From IMG/VR virus record IMGVR_UViG_3300023049_000221, positions 1 through 26,165 of that record: a DNA stretch of 26,165 nucleotides; one strand, given 5' to 3'. Below the pieces are notes generated by a model. It was given only the letters and a program-made list of their open reading frames with translations, had not been told where the DNA came from and ran no database searches. Every line of letters starts with the position of its first letter. Position 1 is the stretch's first letter. The position numbers and the translations under genes are program-made. This document shows, piece after piece, positions 9,101 through 15,418 of the stretch. The stretch is from a virus.

Positions 9101-10625
9101 CAAATGAGTTCATAGCATCTGTTGCTGAACTTACTTTATTGCGTAAAAAGACATAAGCTACTATTGCTGCTCCAAGTGCTAAAGGACCAGCAATAACTGC
9201 TGCAATTTTACCCATACCCGCCATTGCTGAAGCTGCAACAACATGAGCAGTTGCAACCCCCCCAACTGCTGCTGTAAGACGAGACATAGCAATGAAATTT
9301 CCTGCTGCTGCTATTGTGTTTCTTACTATTGCCGCTGTAGCCAAACCAAAAGATATAACAAGACGGCTACCTACAACAATTGACAAAGCTTCAATAATGA
9401 TTAATAGGTTATCAAAATTGTCAATTAAAGTTTTTGTTGCGGGTATAATTACTGTTAGGACTGCATCCCCAATTGTAATAGCAAGATCAACAAATTTCCC
9501 TCTGAGTTGCCCAAACACAAATTGAGGGGTACTTGCCATCTTATTGAAAGCTTCCTCAGTTTCACCTGCTTTGGAACCCATATCTTCTAAAATTTGTTTG
9601 AAATCTTCTCCAGCAGCTCCACTCAAAGCAAGAACAGGGATCAACGCTTCAACACCCCCAAATAATTGTGAAAGTTTCTCTGTTGAACCTCCTGTTTTCT
9701 CTGCAATTTCTTGCATGAAAGCTGCAAAACCTTTTGATTCAAGCCCAGCAGCATTAAAGTCAATCCCAAGTTGTTGGGCAAGATCGCTAGCTTCTTTTGT
9801 TGGTTTTGCAATTGCTGCTAAAGCTGCTCTCATACCTGTAACAGCTTCAGTCGTTTTAATACCACCCTTTGTCAAAGCAGCAATACCTGATAAAAGCTCT
9901 GCTAGGCTTGTATTGGTTTGTGCAGCAAGAGGAGCAACCTTACCAATACTTGCACTGAGCTCTCCAATCGTTGTTTTACCTGCTCGCATTGCAACAAATA
10001 GAGCATCCGAAACATCTGTAGCTGAACCAACACGATCACCGTAAGAATTCATAATTGTTGTTAGTCCATCAGCAGCAATACTGACCTCAGTTACACCACC
10101 AATAGCAAGTTTATTTGCTGCAACTAAAGTTGATGTTGCTTCAGCCGCTGATGATGCACCTGCTGAAATAATTTGATATGCTGCTTTTGCCTGCTGCGTG
10201 GGCAATTGTCCAAAGTCTTTTGAAGTTTGTCGAATACTTTTACTAAGTGTATCAAACGCAAAAGTATCTCCAACAAGTGTTTTAACTTCTGCAAGAGAAG
10301 TTGAGTATTTAACTGCCTCACGAACACTTGCTCGCATAGCAAAGCCTGCTCCAGTAAGTCCTACAGTAAAAGCAGCTAAAGCAAATCCAGTTGATTGAAC
10401 TAAAGAACGTACGGTGGTAAATCGAGACGAGATGCCACCCAGTGGACCATCAATGGCCGCAATACCTGAGCCAACACCGCGAAACGAAGTTTCAAGGTCT
10501 TTGTTTGTATTTTTTGTTTGGTTAGCTTTAGAACGAATATTTTCTAAAGACCGAACAGCTTTGCGTTCTCCAAGTTCAGCATTTTTTGAAGAGATAATAA
10601 CGTCAACTGGAATATTAATCGTCAC
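6162..10625 (-). CDS. tail tape measure protein (TP901-type)
   Basis: The longest gene in the window (1487 residues). It sets tail length and is ejected with DNA. The N-terminal 400 residues match the TP901 tape measure pattern: FGQLPTQQAKAAYQIISAG, GGVTEVSIAADGLTTIMNSY and a GIAALTKGGIKTTEAVTGM segment. Hydrophobic helices follow at about 395-500, then long Gln/Glu/Asp-rich coiled-coil regions, a Gly/Ala-rich segment (about 850-910) and a C-terminal FNKGGDVLGNGLFMVGE motif with a closing coiled coil. No peptidase or transglycosylase motif was seen. The start is GTG with AGGAG eight bases upstream, overlapping the end of the GT reading frame by 11 nt. At about 0.15 nm per residue, the length predicts a tail of roughly 220 nm (inference). 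Confidence 0.95.
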   Translation of the reverse strand: MTINIPVDVIISSKNAELGERKAVRSLENIRSKANQTKNTNKDLETSFRGVGSGIAAIDGPLGGISSRFTTVRSLVQSTGFALAAFTVGLTGAGFAMRASVREAVKYSTSLAEVKTLVGDTFAFDTLSKSIRQTSKDFGQLPTQQAKAAYQIISAGASSAAEATSTLVAANKLAIGGVTEVSIAADGLTTIMNSYGDRVGSATDVSDALFVAMRAGKTTIGELSASIGKVAPLAAQTNTSLAELLSGIAALTKGGIKTTEAVTGMRAALAAIAKPTKEASDLAQQLGIDFNAAGLESKGFAAFMQEIAEKTGGSTEKLSQLFGGVEALIPVLALSGAAGEDFKQILEDMGSKAGETEEAFNKMASTPQFVFGQLRGKFVDLAITIGDAVLTVIIPATKTLIDNFDNLLIIIEALSIVVGSRLVISFGLATAAIVRNTIAAAGNFIAMSRLTAAVGGVATAHVVAASAMAGMGKIAAVIAGPLALGAAIVAYVFLRNKVSSATDAMNSFVAIGVVVGAEMQKLGSWFGHVGRMVSTTFSESFGDAKRVLDAFKSDLTSFITNPFSSTVNFNATGDALLELTTTSFTKAIENSRDELEARNKTIDQATDRRLLELSKQNQQAAKDTDEFSSATEDANVQLQTLIEKLNNDNNGVTGALEQTTEATKEATKATKEYGEESSKVSTIVTRAAENIFDIFSSSIDDFLAGDLGSWKDYGDRIVDVIRGSVANISALALAKPIIVPIIGKIAGTIGLGGQLTNQIGNEFGVNNLVDMAKQGSGIYDMFTSGGGALADTILPSSVASVFDTVGYSVFNTGTSATAAGATYLPAGVSGPIVPDGTIFGGASNAINPINIGAGMVGNLASDLLGLSGEYSDIGSAAGTAIAALAGFTGPLAFSLAAFGGSALGGLFGGKPSDKGQWTQVNRTGAVVDQGGLSGKKFSQENQDASLNFAKIGSTVANIFEQVTNDKADFENFKVKIGNRDSYDIQFDDQEKEYVERDPAILFETIVNRIREQLEELPANIATVVDQIDFTDLNGAVERLDFIGLFDAMFKEQTVETFTQTEVAIDGINERFQEMISKMTEYGFIAEDIQRVEDLRVQTLQQTKDALEKTARTSYFNAAAPGVTQFRGLYDNYQNQLSEFNSVGLDTTFLDKSYQVQQEKLIQSIVRDTYSERLSLIQSEAQAAERLVVSYSNISSSLKSAILNLRLDSTSPLTTEQRLAEARSNFLATAGRASTGDIGAMGELDSLGSQFLEISRGYFASTDQYVQDFNTVQEALESAKNSADAQLTTQQKLVELAQEEIDAINNMSTILNDSLTNQERVSSIINQALQVGKMNANETLVQGINSGLVGEDQLSQILPVFDSLGAPGADGVGGRSLFFESNPAANAAFIQAARSLGIPGFNKGGDVLGNGLFMVGETRPEIFQAGGSGGKVIPLENGAEVEQRLANLEREMRAMVGVSQEGYKRLEQMLERQVEATEENTEAVKRQS

Positions 10626-11342
10626 TTTTTAGTCTCCTAAGGTGGTTCAACATCGTTGAGTCTAAAGCTTGTATGTAGTCAATAAACTCTTCTATGTTTC
10701 TACACTTTATTACGTTATTTCCGTAGTCAATAATACTTTGTATTTGTAAAGGCTCAGCTCCTCCCATTCCACTTAATCGTGAAGAATGTAATCTCCAAAA
10801 TGCAGTCCAAACTTCAGCTAAATCTTCAAAAAGAAAAGGTCTTTCATCATAAAATTTAAAAGACTTTCCTTTCAAAATTTGAACTTTAAGTTTTTCTACT
10901 TTGTCCCCGTAGTCGATTCTCCACTTGAGGACTTCTTGGAGTTTTTTACCGACTCATCCACTTCCTGTTGTTTGAAAGTTTCTGCTTCCTTTGCAATATA
11001 CAAGATATCAGCTTTAAAACGCTTTAAGCTTTCATCAATAAGAATCTTGTAAGAATTTTCAAAACTGTATTTTAGTTTGTTACCTTCGCGGTCTGTAACA
11101 CCTTCCCAATCTAAAAGAATTGTTTGAGCAATTGCTTTTGTATGGATGTCTTCTTCAATAGTTTCATCCATTGAATTGCGACGACGTTGGTTTTTGTAAG
11201 GTGCAAACATTTTCTCCATAGCTTTCTGATGGGCTTTGTTACCCAGAGCAGCTACTTTGACTTTTACACCTCCTGAAAGGTCTACCCAGACACCACCTTC
11301 TTCGAGTTTTGTATCTGTTTCGTATGCTTCGTATAGACTCAT
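10615..11342 (-). CDS. tail assembly chaperone GT fusion (-1 frameshift product)
   Basis: Frameshifted form of the tail chaperone. Ribosomes slipping -1 at A-AAA-AAC (10941-10947) leave the G frame after Lys133 and read on into the second frame, giving KLQEVLKWRIDYGDKVEK and then the domain KSFKFYDERPF...LKSDD, about 242 residues in total. The second frame has no ATG; its only possible start is a TTG at 10875, which supports synthesis by frameshifting instead of independent initiation. The frame offset was checked by coordinates and is -1. In lambda-like phages the G and GT proteins coat the tape measure and recruit tube subunits, and are absent from the virion. The small ratio of fusion to G is set by the slip. 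The T domain is short (about 109 residues). Confidence 0.85.
10896..11342 (-). CDS. tail assembly chaperone G
   Basis: A 148-residue protein upstream of the tape measure and downstream of the tail tube gene, the standard place of gpG-type chaperones. It contains WVDLSGGVKVKVAALGN (about 18-34), an acidic/basic helix region and an ADILYIAKEAETFKQQE helix (about 113-129), ending in a Ser/Lys-rich unstructured tail that is lost in the frameshifted form. It assists tail tube assembly around the tape measure. Start ATG at 11342 with AAGGA about 10 nt upstream; a 12-bp hairpin lies just before this ribosome binding site. Function is inferred from position and the slippery sequence, since the family is poorly conserved. 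Confidence 0.85.
   Translation of the reverse strand: MSLYEAYETDTKLEEGGVWVDLSGGVKVKVAALGNKAHQKAMEKMFAPYKNQRRRNSMDETIEEDIHTKAIAQTILLDWEGVTDREGNKLKYSFENSYKILIDESLKRFKADILYIAKEAETFKQQEVDESVKNSKKSSSGESTTGTK
10941..10947 (-). promoter_or_regulatory. -1 programmed ribosomal frameshift site (A AAA AAC)
   Basis: The minus-strand heptamer AAAAAAC lies in the correct phase (GTA AAA AAC in frame 0) 14 codons before the G stop. Eight bases downstream, GTCCTC (10932-10927) can pair with GGGGAC (10908-10903) to give a 6-bp stem with one G-U pair, the right distance for a stimulatory structure. The downstream frame is open for 109 codons and has no ATG. Confidence 0.85.
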
Positions 11343-11363
11343 GAAACTTTTTTCCTTATTATT

Positions 11364-11398
11364 GAAGGGACACTACACGCTGCACATAGTGTCCCTTC
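11364..11398 (-). terminator. 12-bp perfect hairpin between tail tube and chaperone genes
   Basis: GAAGGGACACTA (11364-11375) and its exact reverse complement TAGTGTCCCTTC (11387-11398) surround an 11-nt loop. No U-tract follows on the minus strand, so it is not a textbook intrinsic terminator. It may act as an attenuator, an RNA-processing or stabilising structure at the 3' end of the highly expressed tube mRNA, or a control of chaperone translation, since it ends about 8 nt before the AAGGA. Confidence 0.6.
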
Positions 11399-11408
11399 TT
11401 ATCTAACA

Positions 11409-12572
11409 TTAAGCAGCGATTTTTGTAATACCAACAGTACTACCTAAAGCACCGTTTAAGTAGGCTTCATAACCAAAACGCTGAATTACATCTTGATCAA
11501 GTCCGCTAGTGGGGTCTTCACCACTTGCAGGAGCAGCAGTTGGGAAATCAAAGATATAAGCATTGCCTGCAACATCCTCAACAATAACTGCTAACTTCGC
11601 GTTAGTGAAAGCCAAGTAGTCTGTAAGAAGAGTATTGTCTTCTAAGTAAGCTTCAATGTTGATAGTGGCTGTCTGTGTACCAGAACCAATACCTACGTTA
11701 GCAAGTTTACCAATAGCTTGTTGATCACGTAGGGCTGGACTAATAGTAAAGTTGAAATTAGTAATATCCAAAGTACTCAAACTTGAACCAAGGTATACAC
11801 CCTTGATATTATCAACAGCATTCATGCTACGAGTAGTATCAGCAGCAGTCGGGGAACCGTCTCCTTGAGTAACTGTAGCAACCTTCATCTCTTTGCCTCG
11901 CATGGAGAATGAACCTGTTACGAGCGACCCAGGAGTAAACGTAAATTGATTTTGACCAACACGACATCCAGGAAAATACTTGAAAATAGTTTTATCAGTA
12001 CGTTCAACTTCGACTAAAAATGACTGATCAGTTGTTGCGTTCTTCAGCAAACCACCTTTCATTGTTACTGCATCACCTGCTGACTCATCTGTAAGAGTAC
12101 CGCCTTCAACTTTGATTGTTCCTGCCGCAACTTCAGTTACTCTGAAGAATCCATTATTATCAGCAGTTGTAAACCCATCAGTTTTAATCCATTGTCCAAC
12201 TTGAACAGAAGCAGAAACAAAGCCGTTACCAGAGTCTGTAAAAGTATTATCTGAATTAACAGCAGCAAAAGTTGTACCAGAAAGCCCAATATCAGCAGCA
12301 AATTCAGAACGTAGGCAACCCTCCATTAGGTATTCAATTCCAACACCAAAATTCATTTCAACACCAATATCACCACCTGCTCCAATTCCAACACGATTTA
12401 CACTTTGTGTGTTACCTGTTGCATTGATGTTTTGGCTTCTTGTTGTATTAGTTTGTTGTGACAAGTTTTCACTTGTTACGTTTAGGTTTTTCATCTTATT
12501 AGAAACACTAGGAGTTTCAGCCCAAGTTGTCTCTTTAAAGATTCTAACCTGTGTCTTTGAAGAGTCTGACAT
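11409..12572 (-). CDS. major tail tube protein
   Basis: A 387-residue structural protein in the position of the tail tube subunit, immediately before the G/GT chaperones. N-terminal sequence (TQVRIFKETTWAETP, NLNVTSENLSQQTNTTRS) and the central GSFSMRGKEMKVATVTQG plus C-terminal AYLEDNTLLTDYLAFTNAKLAVIVEDVAGNAYIFDFP follow the pattern of siphophage tube proteins of the longer type. Residues about 95-165 (SDNTFTDSGNGF ... GGTLTDESAGDAV) look like an inserted beta domain exposed on the tube surface. The protein forms stacked hexameric rings around the tape measure. ATG with AAGGAG overlapping the stop of the preceding 56-residue gene, so both are read from the TTGCAA/TATAAT promoter just upstream. 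The insert boundary is by eye. Confidence 0.88.
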   Translation of the reverse strand: MSDSSKTQVRIFKETTWAETPSVSNKMKNLNVTSENLSQQTNTTRSQNINATGNTQSVNRVGIGAGGDIGVEMNFGVGIEYLMEGCLRSEFAADIGLSGTTFAAVNSDNTFTDSGNGFVSASVQVGQWIKTDGFTTADNNGFFRVTEVAAGTIKVEGGTLTDESAGDAVTMKGGLLKNATTDQSFLVEVERTDKTIFKYFPGCRVGQNQFTFTPGSLVTGSFSMRGKEMKVATVTQGDGSPTAADTTRSMNAVDNIKGVYLGSSLSTLDITNFNFTISPALRDQQAIGKLANVGIGSGTQTATINIEAYLEDNTLLTDYLAFTNAKLAVIVEDVAGNAYIFDFPTAAPASGEDPTSGLDQDVIQRFGYEAYLNGALGSTVGITKIAA

Positions 12573-12574
12573 AC

Positions 12575-12745
12575 TTAGTTCTCCTTAATAGTTTTAGAGG
12601 GTTTTACTGGAGTTGAAGGTTTTTCAACTTTGTAGAATTCAGCTACACCACTTTTTACTAAGCGGTCAGCTTCAGCTTCTGGGTAAGTACCTACATAGCC
12701 AACATAAGTACTACCTTTTTCTTTTTTAAACTTCACGGTCTTCAT
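12575..12745 (-). CDS. small protein (DUF7302-like), 56 residues
   Basis: Short protein beginning MKTVKFKKEKGSTYVGY and containing EADRLVKSGVAEFY, followed by a Pro/Lys-rich tail (PSTPVKPSKTIKEN). Many phages carry a similar small protein with a lysine-rich first strand and a Leu-x-x-x-Gly-Val-Ala-Glu motif among structural genes; function unknown. ATG at 12745 chosen because AAGGAG lies 7-8 bases upstream and because a promoter immediately before it would give a leader of about 15 nt. A longer in-frame reading to 12943 would run over the promoter and has no ribosome binding site. It is the first gene of the tail-tube transcription unit and its stop overlaps the ribosome binding region of the tube gene. 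Confidence 0.75.
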   Translation of the reverse strand: MKTVKFKKEKGSTYVGYVGTYPEAEADRLVKSGVAEFYKVEKPSTPVKPSKTIKEN

Positions 12746-12766
12746 TTTAAATCTCCTTAAAAAATT

Positions 12767-12795
12767 ATTATACAAACTTATCAACTTTTTTGCAA
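12767..12795 (-). promoter_or_regulatory. promoter TTGCAA-N17-TATAAT before the tail tube unit
   Basis: -35 TTGCAA at 12790-12795, -10 TATAAT (perfect) at 12767-12772, spacer exactly 17 nt, in the 73-nt gap before the 56-residue gene. The predicted start near 12760 leaves a leader of about 15 nt containing AAGGAG. The same -35 and spacer recur before scaffold and portal. Confidence 0.72.
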
Positions 12796-12818
12796 TGTTT
12801 TCAATTTTTTTTAAAAAT

Positions 12819-13043
12819 CTAAACTTGTTGTGTAAATCCCTCAGGAGCCTCCAAAGAGAAAACAACATCTGTAAATTCAATTTGTAAGTTTGTTTTGTGT
12901 TGTTCTGTAAGCATTGAACTTCCGACAAGATAATGGGTTTCACTCATAAGAGGAGTAATCTGAATTGTTTCCACAACTTCAGAAAAATAAGCTAAGCGAA
13001 ATTCAGTATCAATTATTTTAGGCCATATAACAAATATTGTCAT
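12819..13043 (-). CDS. hypothetical protein, 74 residues
   Basis: Not recognised. The protein begins MTIFVIWPKIIDTEFRL and includes ETIQITPLMSETHYLVGSSML and a C-terminal IEFTDVVFSLEAPEGFTQQV, suggesting a small alpha/beta or all-beta fold; no membrane segment or known motif. ATG at 13043 was chosen because AGGA lies 9 nt upstream; the ten extra codons up to 13073 overlap the end of the decayed LamG gene. It sits directly after that gene's TAA (2 nt gap) and 23 nt before the -35 box of the tail tube promoter. The LamG remnant's last codons contain the ribosome binding site, so the two were probably acquired together. Confidence 0.6.
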   Translation of the reverse strand: MTIFVIWPKIIDTEFRLAYFSEVVETIQITPLMSETHYLVGSSMLTEQHKTNLQIEFTDVVFSLEAPEGFTQQV

Positions 13044-13044
13044 C

Positions 13045-13763
13045 TTAAAAATTCCTGTTTTGTCGCGTTTCAATAAACGCAGTTAATGCTGCTGCCTTGG
13101 TATCATCAAGATATTCATTGCCCATACTTGCGTGATAGAAGCGATCTGTCGTATCAGAGGTCGGAAATAGCTGCATCGCCACTTGCGCCGCCTCAGTACC
13201 ACTTGTGAAAACCGCCGCCGCATCAACTCGCGTTTCATCATTAATCCAAAACTCATTTGTTGGGCTGAAGCATCATAACTTAGTATGCCTATGCAGTCTG
13301 TGTCATCGGGGAACCATGTAGAACCACTATGAAAAATGTTCATTGCACCGCTATTCTGTTGCTGCACGTTAAATTCAGGACTACCACCCCCAGCCTCACG
13401 AATAAGAATCCCATTTGTGTTGGTACGTGTCTGTACCAAAATATGTTGATCCAAGGCCACCATGCTTAAACGCGAAAGCCATCCACCAATCTTGTGTAGA
13501 AGCAGCTTAATGTAAATTAGCAATTAAAGATGTGTTGCCACCTGCAATCACAAACTTGTCGCTACCATCACTAGAGAAGTAAGCAGTAGTTTCACCAGCC
13601 GTTCCATTGAAAGTTGGGTCGTCTGTTGAAACAGAATCTGTTTGACCAAGCAGTTATTGTCTGTGCTGTTCCATCATAACTTGCCGAAAGAGCAACATCT
13701 AAATCAATTTTGGAACTAGGAACAACTTCTGAAATCTTTCGATTACGGTCTTTAGTTTGGAAC
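13045..13763 (-). pseudogene. decayed LamG/concanavalin-like domain gene
   Basis: Reading the minus strand through frame changes gives one continuous LamG-type protein: SASYDGTAQTITAW, then TDDPTFNGTAGETTAYFSSD, DKFVIAGGNTSLIANLH, a TAA, QDWWMAFAFKHGGLGSTY, TNTNGILIREAGGGSPEF, IGILSYDASAQQMSF, WINDETRVDAAAVF and a closing FYHASMGNEYLDD...ETRQNRNF. Lesions: a frame break near 13640-13655 (probably with lost sequence), a nonsense codon at 13507-13509 (TAA where Lys is expected), one extra T in the run at 13438-13441, and one missing T in the run at 13248-13251. No intact start is visible; the 5' end is a copy of scaffold sequence. A 147-codon open frame (13083-13523) is just a mosaic of this gene. 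GC is about 47% for 13081-13260 (hand count) against about 33% in nearby tail DNA, suggesting transfer. Such domains are found in phage fibres and adhesion proteins. Sequencing error could explain the two homopolymer lesions but not all four. Confidence 0.78.
13712..13763 (-). repeat. partial copy of scaffold gene sequence
   Basis: Positions 13731-13763 are identical over 33 nt to 20210-20242 in the scaffold gene and are in the same reading frame (FQTKDRNRKIS). Similarity continues (ISEVV versus ISDVV, then PSS versus PSA) if 30 nt of scaffold, ten codons between two TTGTTC direct repeats, are removed. The tail terminator stop codon lies inside this copy. Confidence 0.88.
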
Positions 13764-14186
13764 AACTGTAGTTCTCTTTACAACTAATTCATCATAATAA
13801 AATGGAAGAGAAACATTTGTTTGGTTCCAACTTTTTGAAACACCAATTTCATTCTTTGTAACTGCACTCAAAATTTCACCTGTATACAAGGATAGGGCTT
13901 CAAAGTTATTTGCAAGGTCATCTGCAATTTGATCAGCTAAAAGAGTACCTGTACCTTCAGGAGTAAAAATTTGAAAAAATATTAGTCCTCGTCTGCGAGT
14001 CCTAACACTTGGACCACTTAGTCCTACAAAGTCACTAATCGTATTTTGGATACTTACCCGAAGCCATGCCGTACCTATTGTAGGCTTAAACTCAACATTG
14101 TCCCATGCAATTTGGTTTGATGCAACACCTGTAAAATTATCACTGATATATTTTTGTAGGTTTTTTCTTGCGTTTTCAAAACTCAT
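13752..14186 (-). CDS. tail terminator protein
   Basis: A 144-residue protein with the pattern of phage tail terminators (DUF4128-like): an N-terminal helix (FENARKNLQKYISDNF), QIAWDNVEFKPTIGTAWLRVSI, RRRGLIFFQIFTPEGTGTLLADQIADDLANNFEAL and a final strand pair. These proteins form a hexameric ring that stops tube growth and joins the tail to the neck. It shares a TAATG junction with the HK97-gp10-like gene. Oddity: the last residues and the TAA are encoded by DNA identical to the scaffold gene (GTTCCAAACTAAAG), so its natural 3' end may have been replaced by recombination. Domain and order are seen; ring function is known for the family. Confidence 0.85.
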   Translation of the reverse strand: MSFENARKNLQKYISDNFTGVASNQIAWDNVEFKPTIGTAWLRVSIQNTISDFVGLSGPSVRTRRRGLIFFQIFTPEGTGTLLADQIADDLANNFEALSLYTGEILSAVTKNEIGVSKSWNQTNVSLPFYYDELVVKRTTVVPN

Positions 14187-14563
14187 TAGACTGACTCCGC
14201 TACCTGTACTGCTTTTTCAATAAACCCTGCTGGGGCTTGCCCTGAGTGACCATTATTTAGAGGTATAATATAATCTAAATTGTTTGTTAAGTGAATTTCC
14301 ATTTCTAATTCTTCTTTTGCAGTAATAATTGTTTGTGTGTTTTTTGAAATTGTTGCTCCTCCTGTTGGGTCAACATCATCAACTTTAATTGCATTTCCAA
14401 ACCCTACTGTAGCAATCCAGTTTGCTCTTGCACGACCAGTGTCCACAGGAGTTGCAAGTATGATTGTTTGGTTTACCCTTAAAGCAGTTTTTTTAACTGT
14501 TTCTACAACTACTTTTTTTATTTCAGCTCTTAGCTCTCTTATTCCCCTGTCAAATTCATTCAT
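14186..14563 (-). CDS. neck / tail completion protein (HK97 gp10-like)
   Basis: A 125-residue protein with the family hallmark VDTGRARANWIATVG (about 40-54) after a basic amphipathic helix (ELRAEIKKVVVETVKKTALRVNQ), and the C-terminal LNNGHSGQAPAGFIEKAVQVA. HK97 gp10-like proteins sit at the head-tail interface and complete tails for joining. It is linked by TAATG overlaps to both neighbours, so stoichiometry is probably set by coupling. The HSGQAPAGFIE segment is the conserved end of the domain. Good confidence from motif and gene order. Confidence 0.88.
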   Translation of the reverse strand: MNEFDRGIRELRAEIKKVVVETVKKTALRVNQTIILATPVDTGRARANWIATVGFGNAIKVDDVDPTGGATISKNTQTIITAKEELEMEIHLTNNLDYIIPLNNGHSGQAPAGFIEKAVQVAESV

Positions 14564-14925
14564 TACTGCCTCAACTGTAGATCATATAATAAAACTATGT
14601 TAGCAGGCTTTAATATTTTTACACTTTTGATTTCCCAAACATCATCCCCAAACTTAATTTTGTCGTCTACTGTTGGGTTTGTTTCTAAAGAAACTGCTTC
14701 AATAATTAAACGCAAATCCCCTTTTTTAATAATTTCACCATCAACTTGTGATAAATTATAATTCAATTTAACACCTTTGAGGGTTGTTTCAACTTCCGAA
14801 GAATCTAAAAATGAATTAGTACTTGCATAGTACCCACCATTTTCAACAAGTAAAAATGTTACATCCGAACCAAAATTTGCTATAAGGTTTTTTGCAGTAA
14901 GAGCTAATGCAGTGTAGTTAAGCAC
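14563..14925 (-). CDS. head closure / head-tail joining protein
   Basis: A 120-residue protein between the adaptor and the gp10-like gene, the usual place of the head closure protein. It is strand-rich: DVTFLLVENGGYY, GVKLNYNLSQVDGEIIKKGDLRLIIEA, DDKIKFGDDVWEIKSVKILKPANIVLLYDLQLR; the block of a 'defined by tool' beta-barrel with a W-x-I-x-S-V strand is typical for small phage joining proteins. Start is GTG with TAGGAG six bases upstream, overlapping the adaptor stop by 8 nt. The family was not named with certainty; call by fold pattern and position. It would seal the connector channel and hold the tail. Confidence 0.7.
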   Translation of the reverse strand: MLNYTALALTAKNLIANFGSDVTFLLVENGGYYASTNSFLDSSEVETTLKGVKLNYNLSQVDGEIIKKGDLRLIIEAVSLETNPTVDDKIKFGDDVWEIKSVKILKPANIVLLYDLQLRQ

Positions 14926-15418
14926 GATACACTCCTACACTCATGCTTCCTTGCTTTGCTATATAAAGCCCAGAAAGAAGGCGGTCAGTGAACTTGTACA
15001 TCCTATCAGTTGGAGCATCAGTTCTGTATTCAACTTCTAACTCTCCAACTTTTTCTTTCTTCACGTAATTACTACTACTAGTATTTTGTACAAGTTCCTC
15101 ACTCAAAGAAGCAAGAGCAAGTTCATATGCAGCTTGTTTAATAAGGGTAGGTACAGACTCTTTGATGTCCCTACCCTCTTTGTCATAAACCCCAGTACGA
15201 GGCCAACCTAAAGCTTGTTCAGTTGTGTAAATTATACCAATCCAAGAATAAGTTGTGTCGAGGTAAGTTGTAGCTTTGCGTAGAGCAGATTCTTTTACAG
15301 CAGTTGTACCTACCCAAGTTAAATTTGATAAATTTTCAAAGTATGTATCTGCTTCTGTAGTTGAAACATAACTTTCAGCAGTTTCCAAACCAGTTCCATC
15401 TTCAACAATCAAAGTCAT
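14918..15418 (-). CDS. head-tail adaptor (DnaT-like connector protein)
   Basis: A 166-residue protein beginning MTLIVEDGTGLETAESYVST, followed by EADTYFENLSNLTW, an Ala/Tyr-rich helix (ESALRKATTYLDTTYSW), GWPRTGVYDKEGR and an IKQAAYELALASL helix. This is the pattern of the family annotated in phages as 'putative DnaT-like ssDNA binding protein', which by gene order is the adaptor ring under the portal; real DNA binding is doubtful. It overlaps the upstream coiled-coil gene by ATGA and the downstream closure gene. The C-terminal segment (LLSGLYIAKQGSMSVGVYRA) probably inserts into the neck. Confidence 0.82.
   Translation of the reverse strand: MTLIVEDGTGLETAESYVSTTEADTYFENLSNLTWVGTTAVKESALRKATTYLDTTYSWIGIIYTTEQALGWPRTGVYDKEGRDIKESVPTLIKQAAYELALASLSEELVQNTSSSNYVKKEKVGELEVEYRTDAPTDRMYKFTDRLLSGLYIAKQGSMSVGVYRA

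Noticed and set aside
7702-10044. Long plus-strand open frames antisense to the tape measure (for example 7702-8160 and 9544-10044)
   Set aside because: They mirror the Ala/Thr/Ser-rich tape measure codons, have no ribosome binding sites and give Pro/Ala/Lys-rich nonsense-like proteins. The tape measure on the minus strand is clearly the gene.
13083-13523. 147-codon open frame as an intact gene
   Set aside because: Only its middle (NTNGILIREAG to DASAQQMSF) reads as LamG protein; the start and end belong to the wrong frame. It is a mosaic of the decayed gene.
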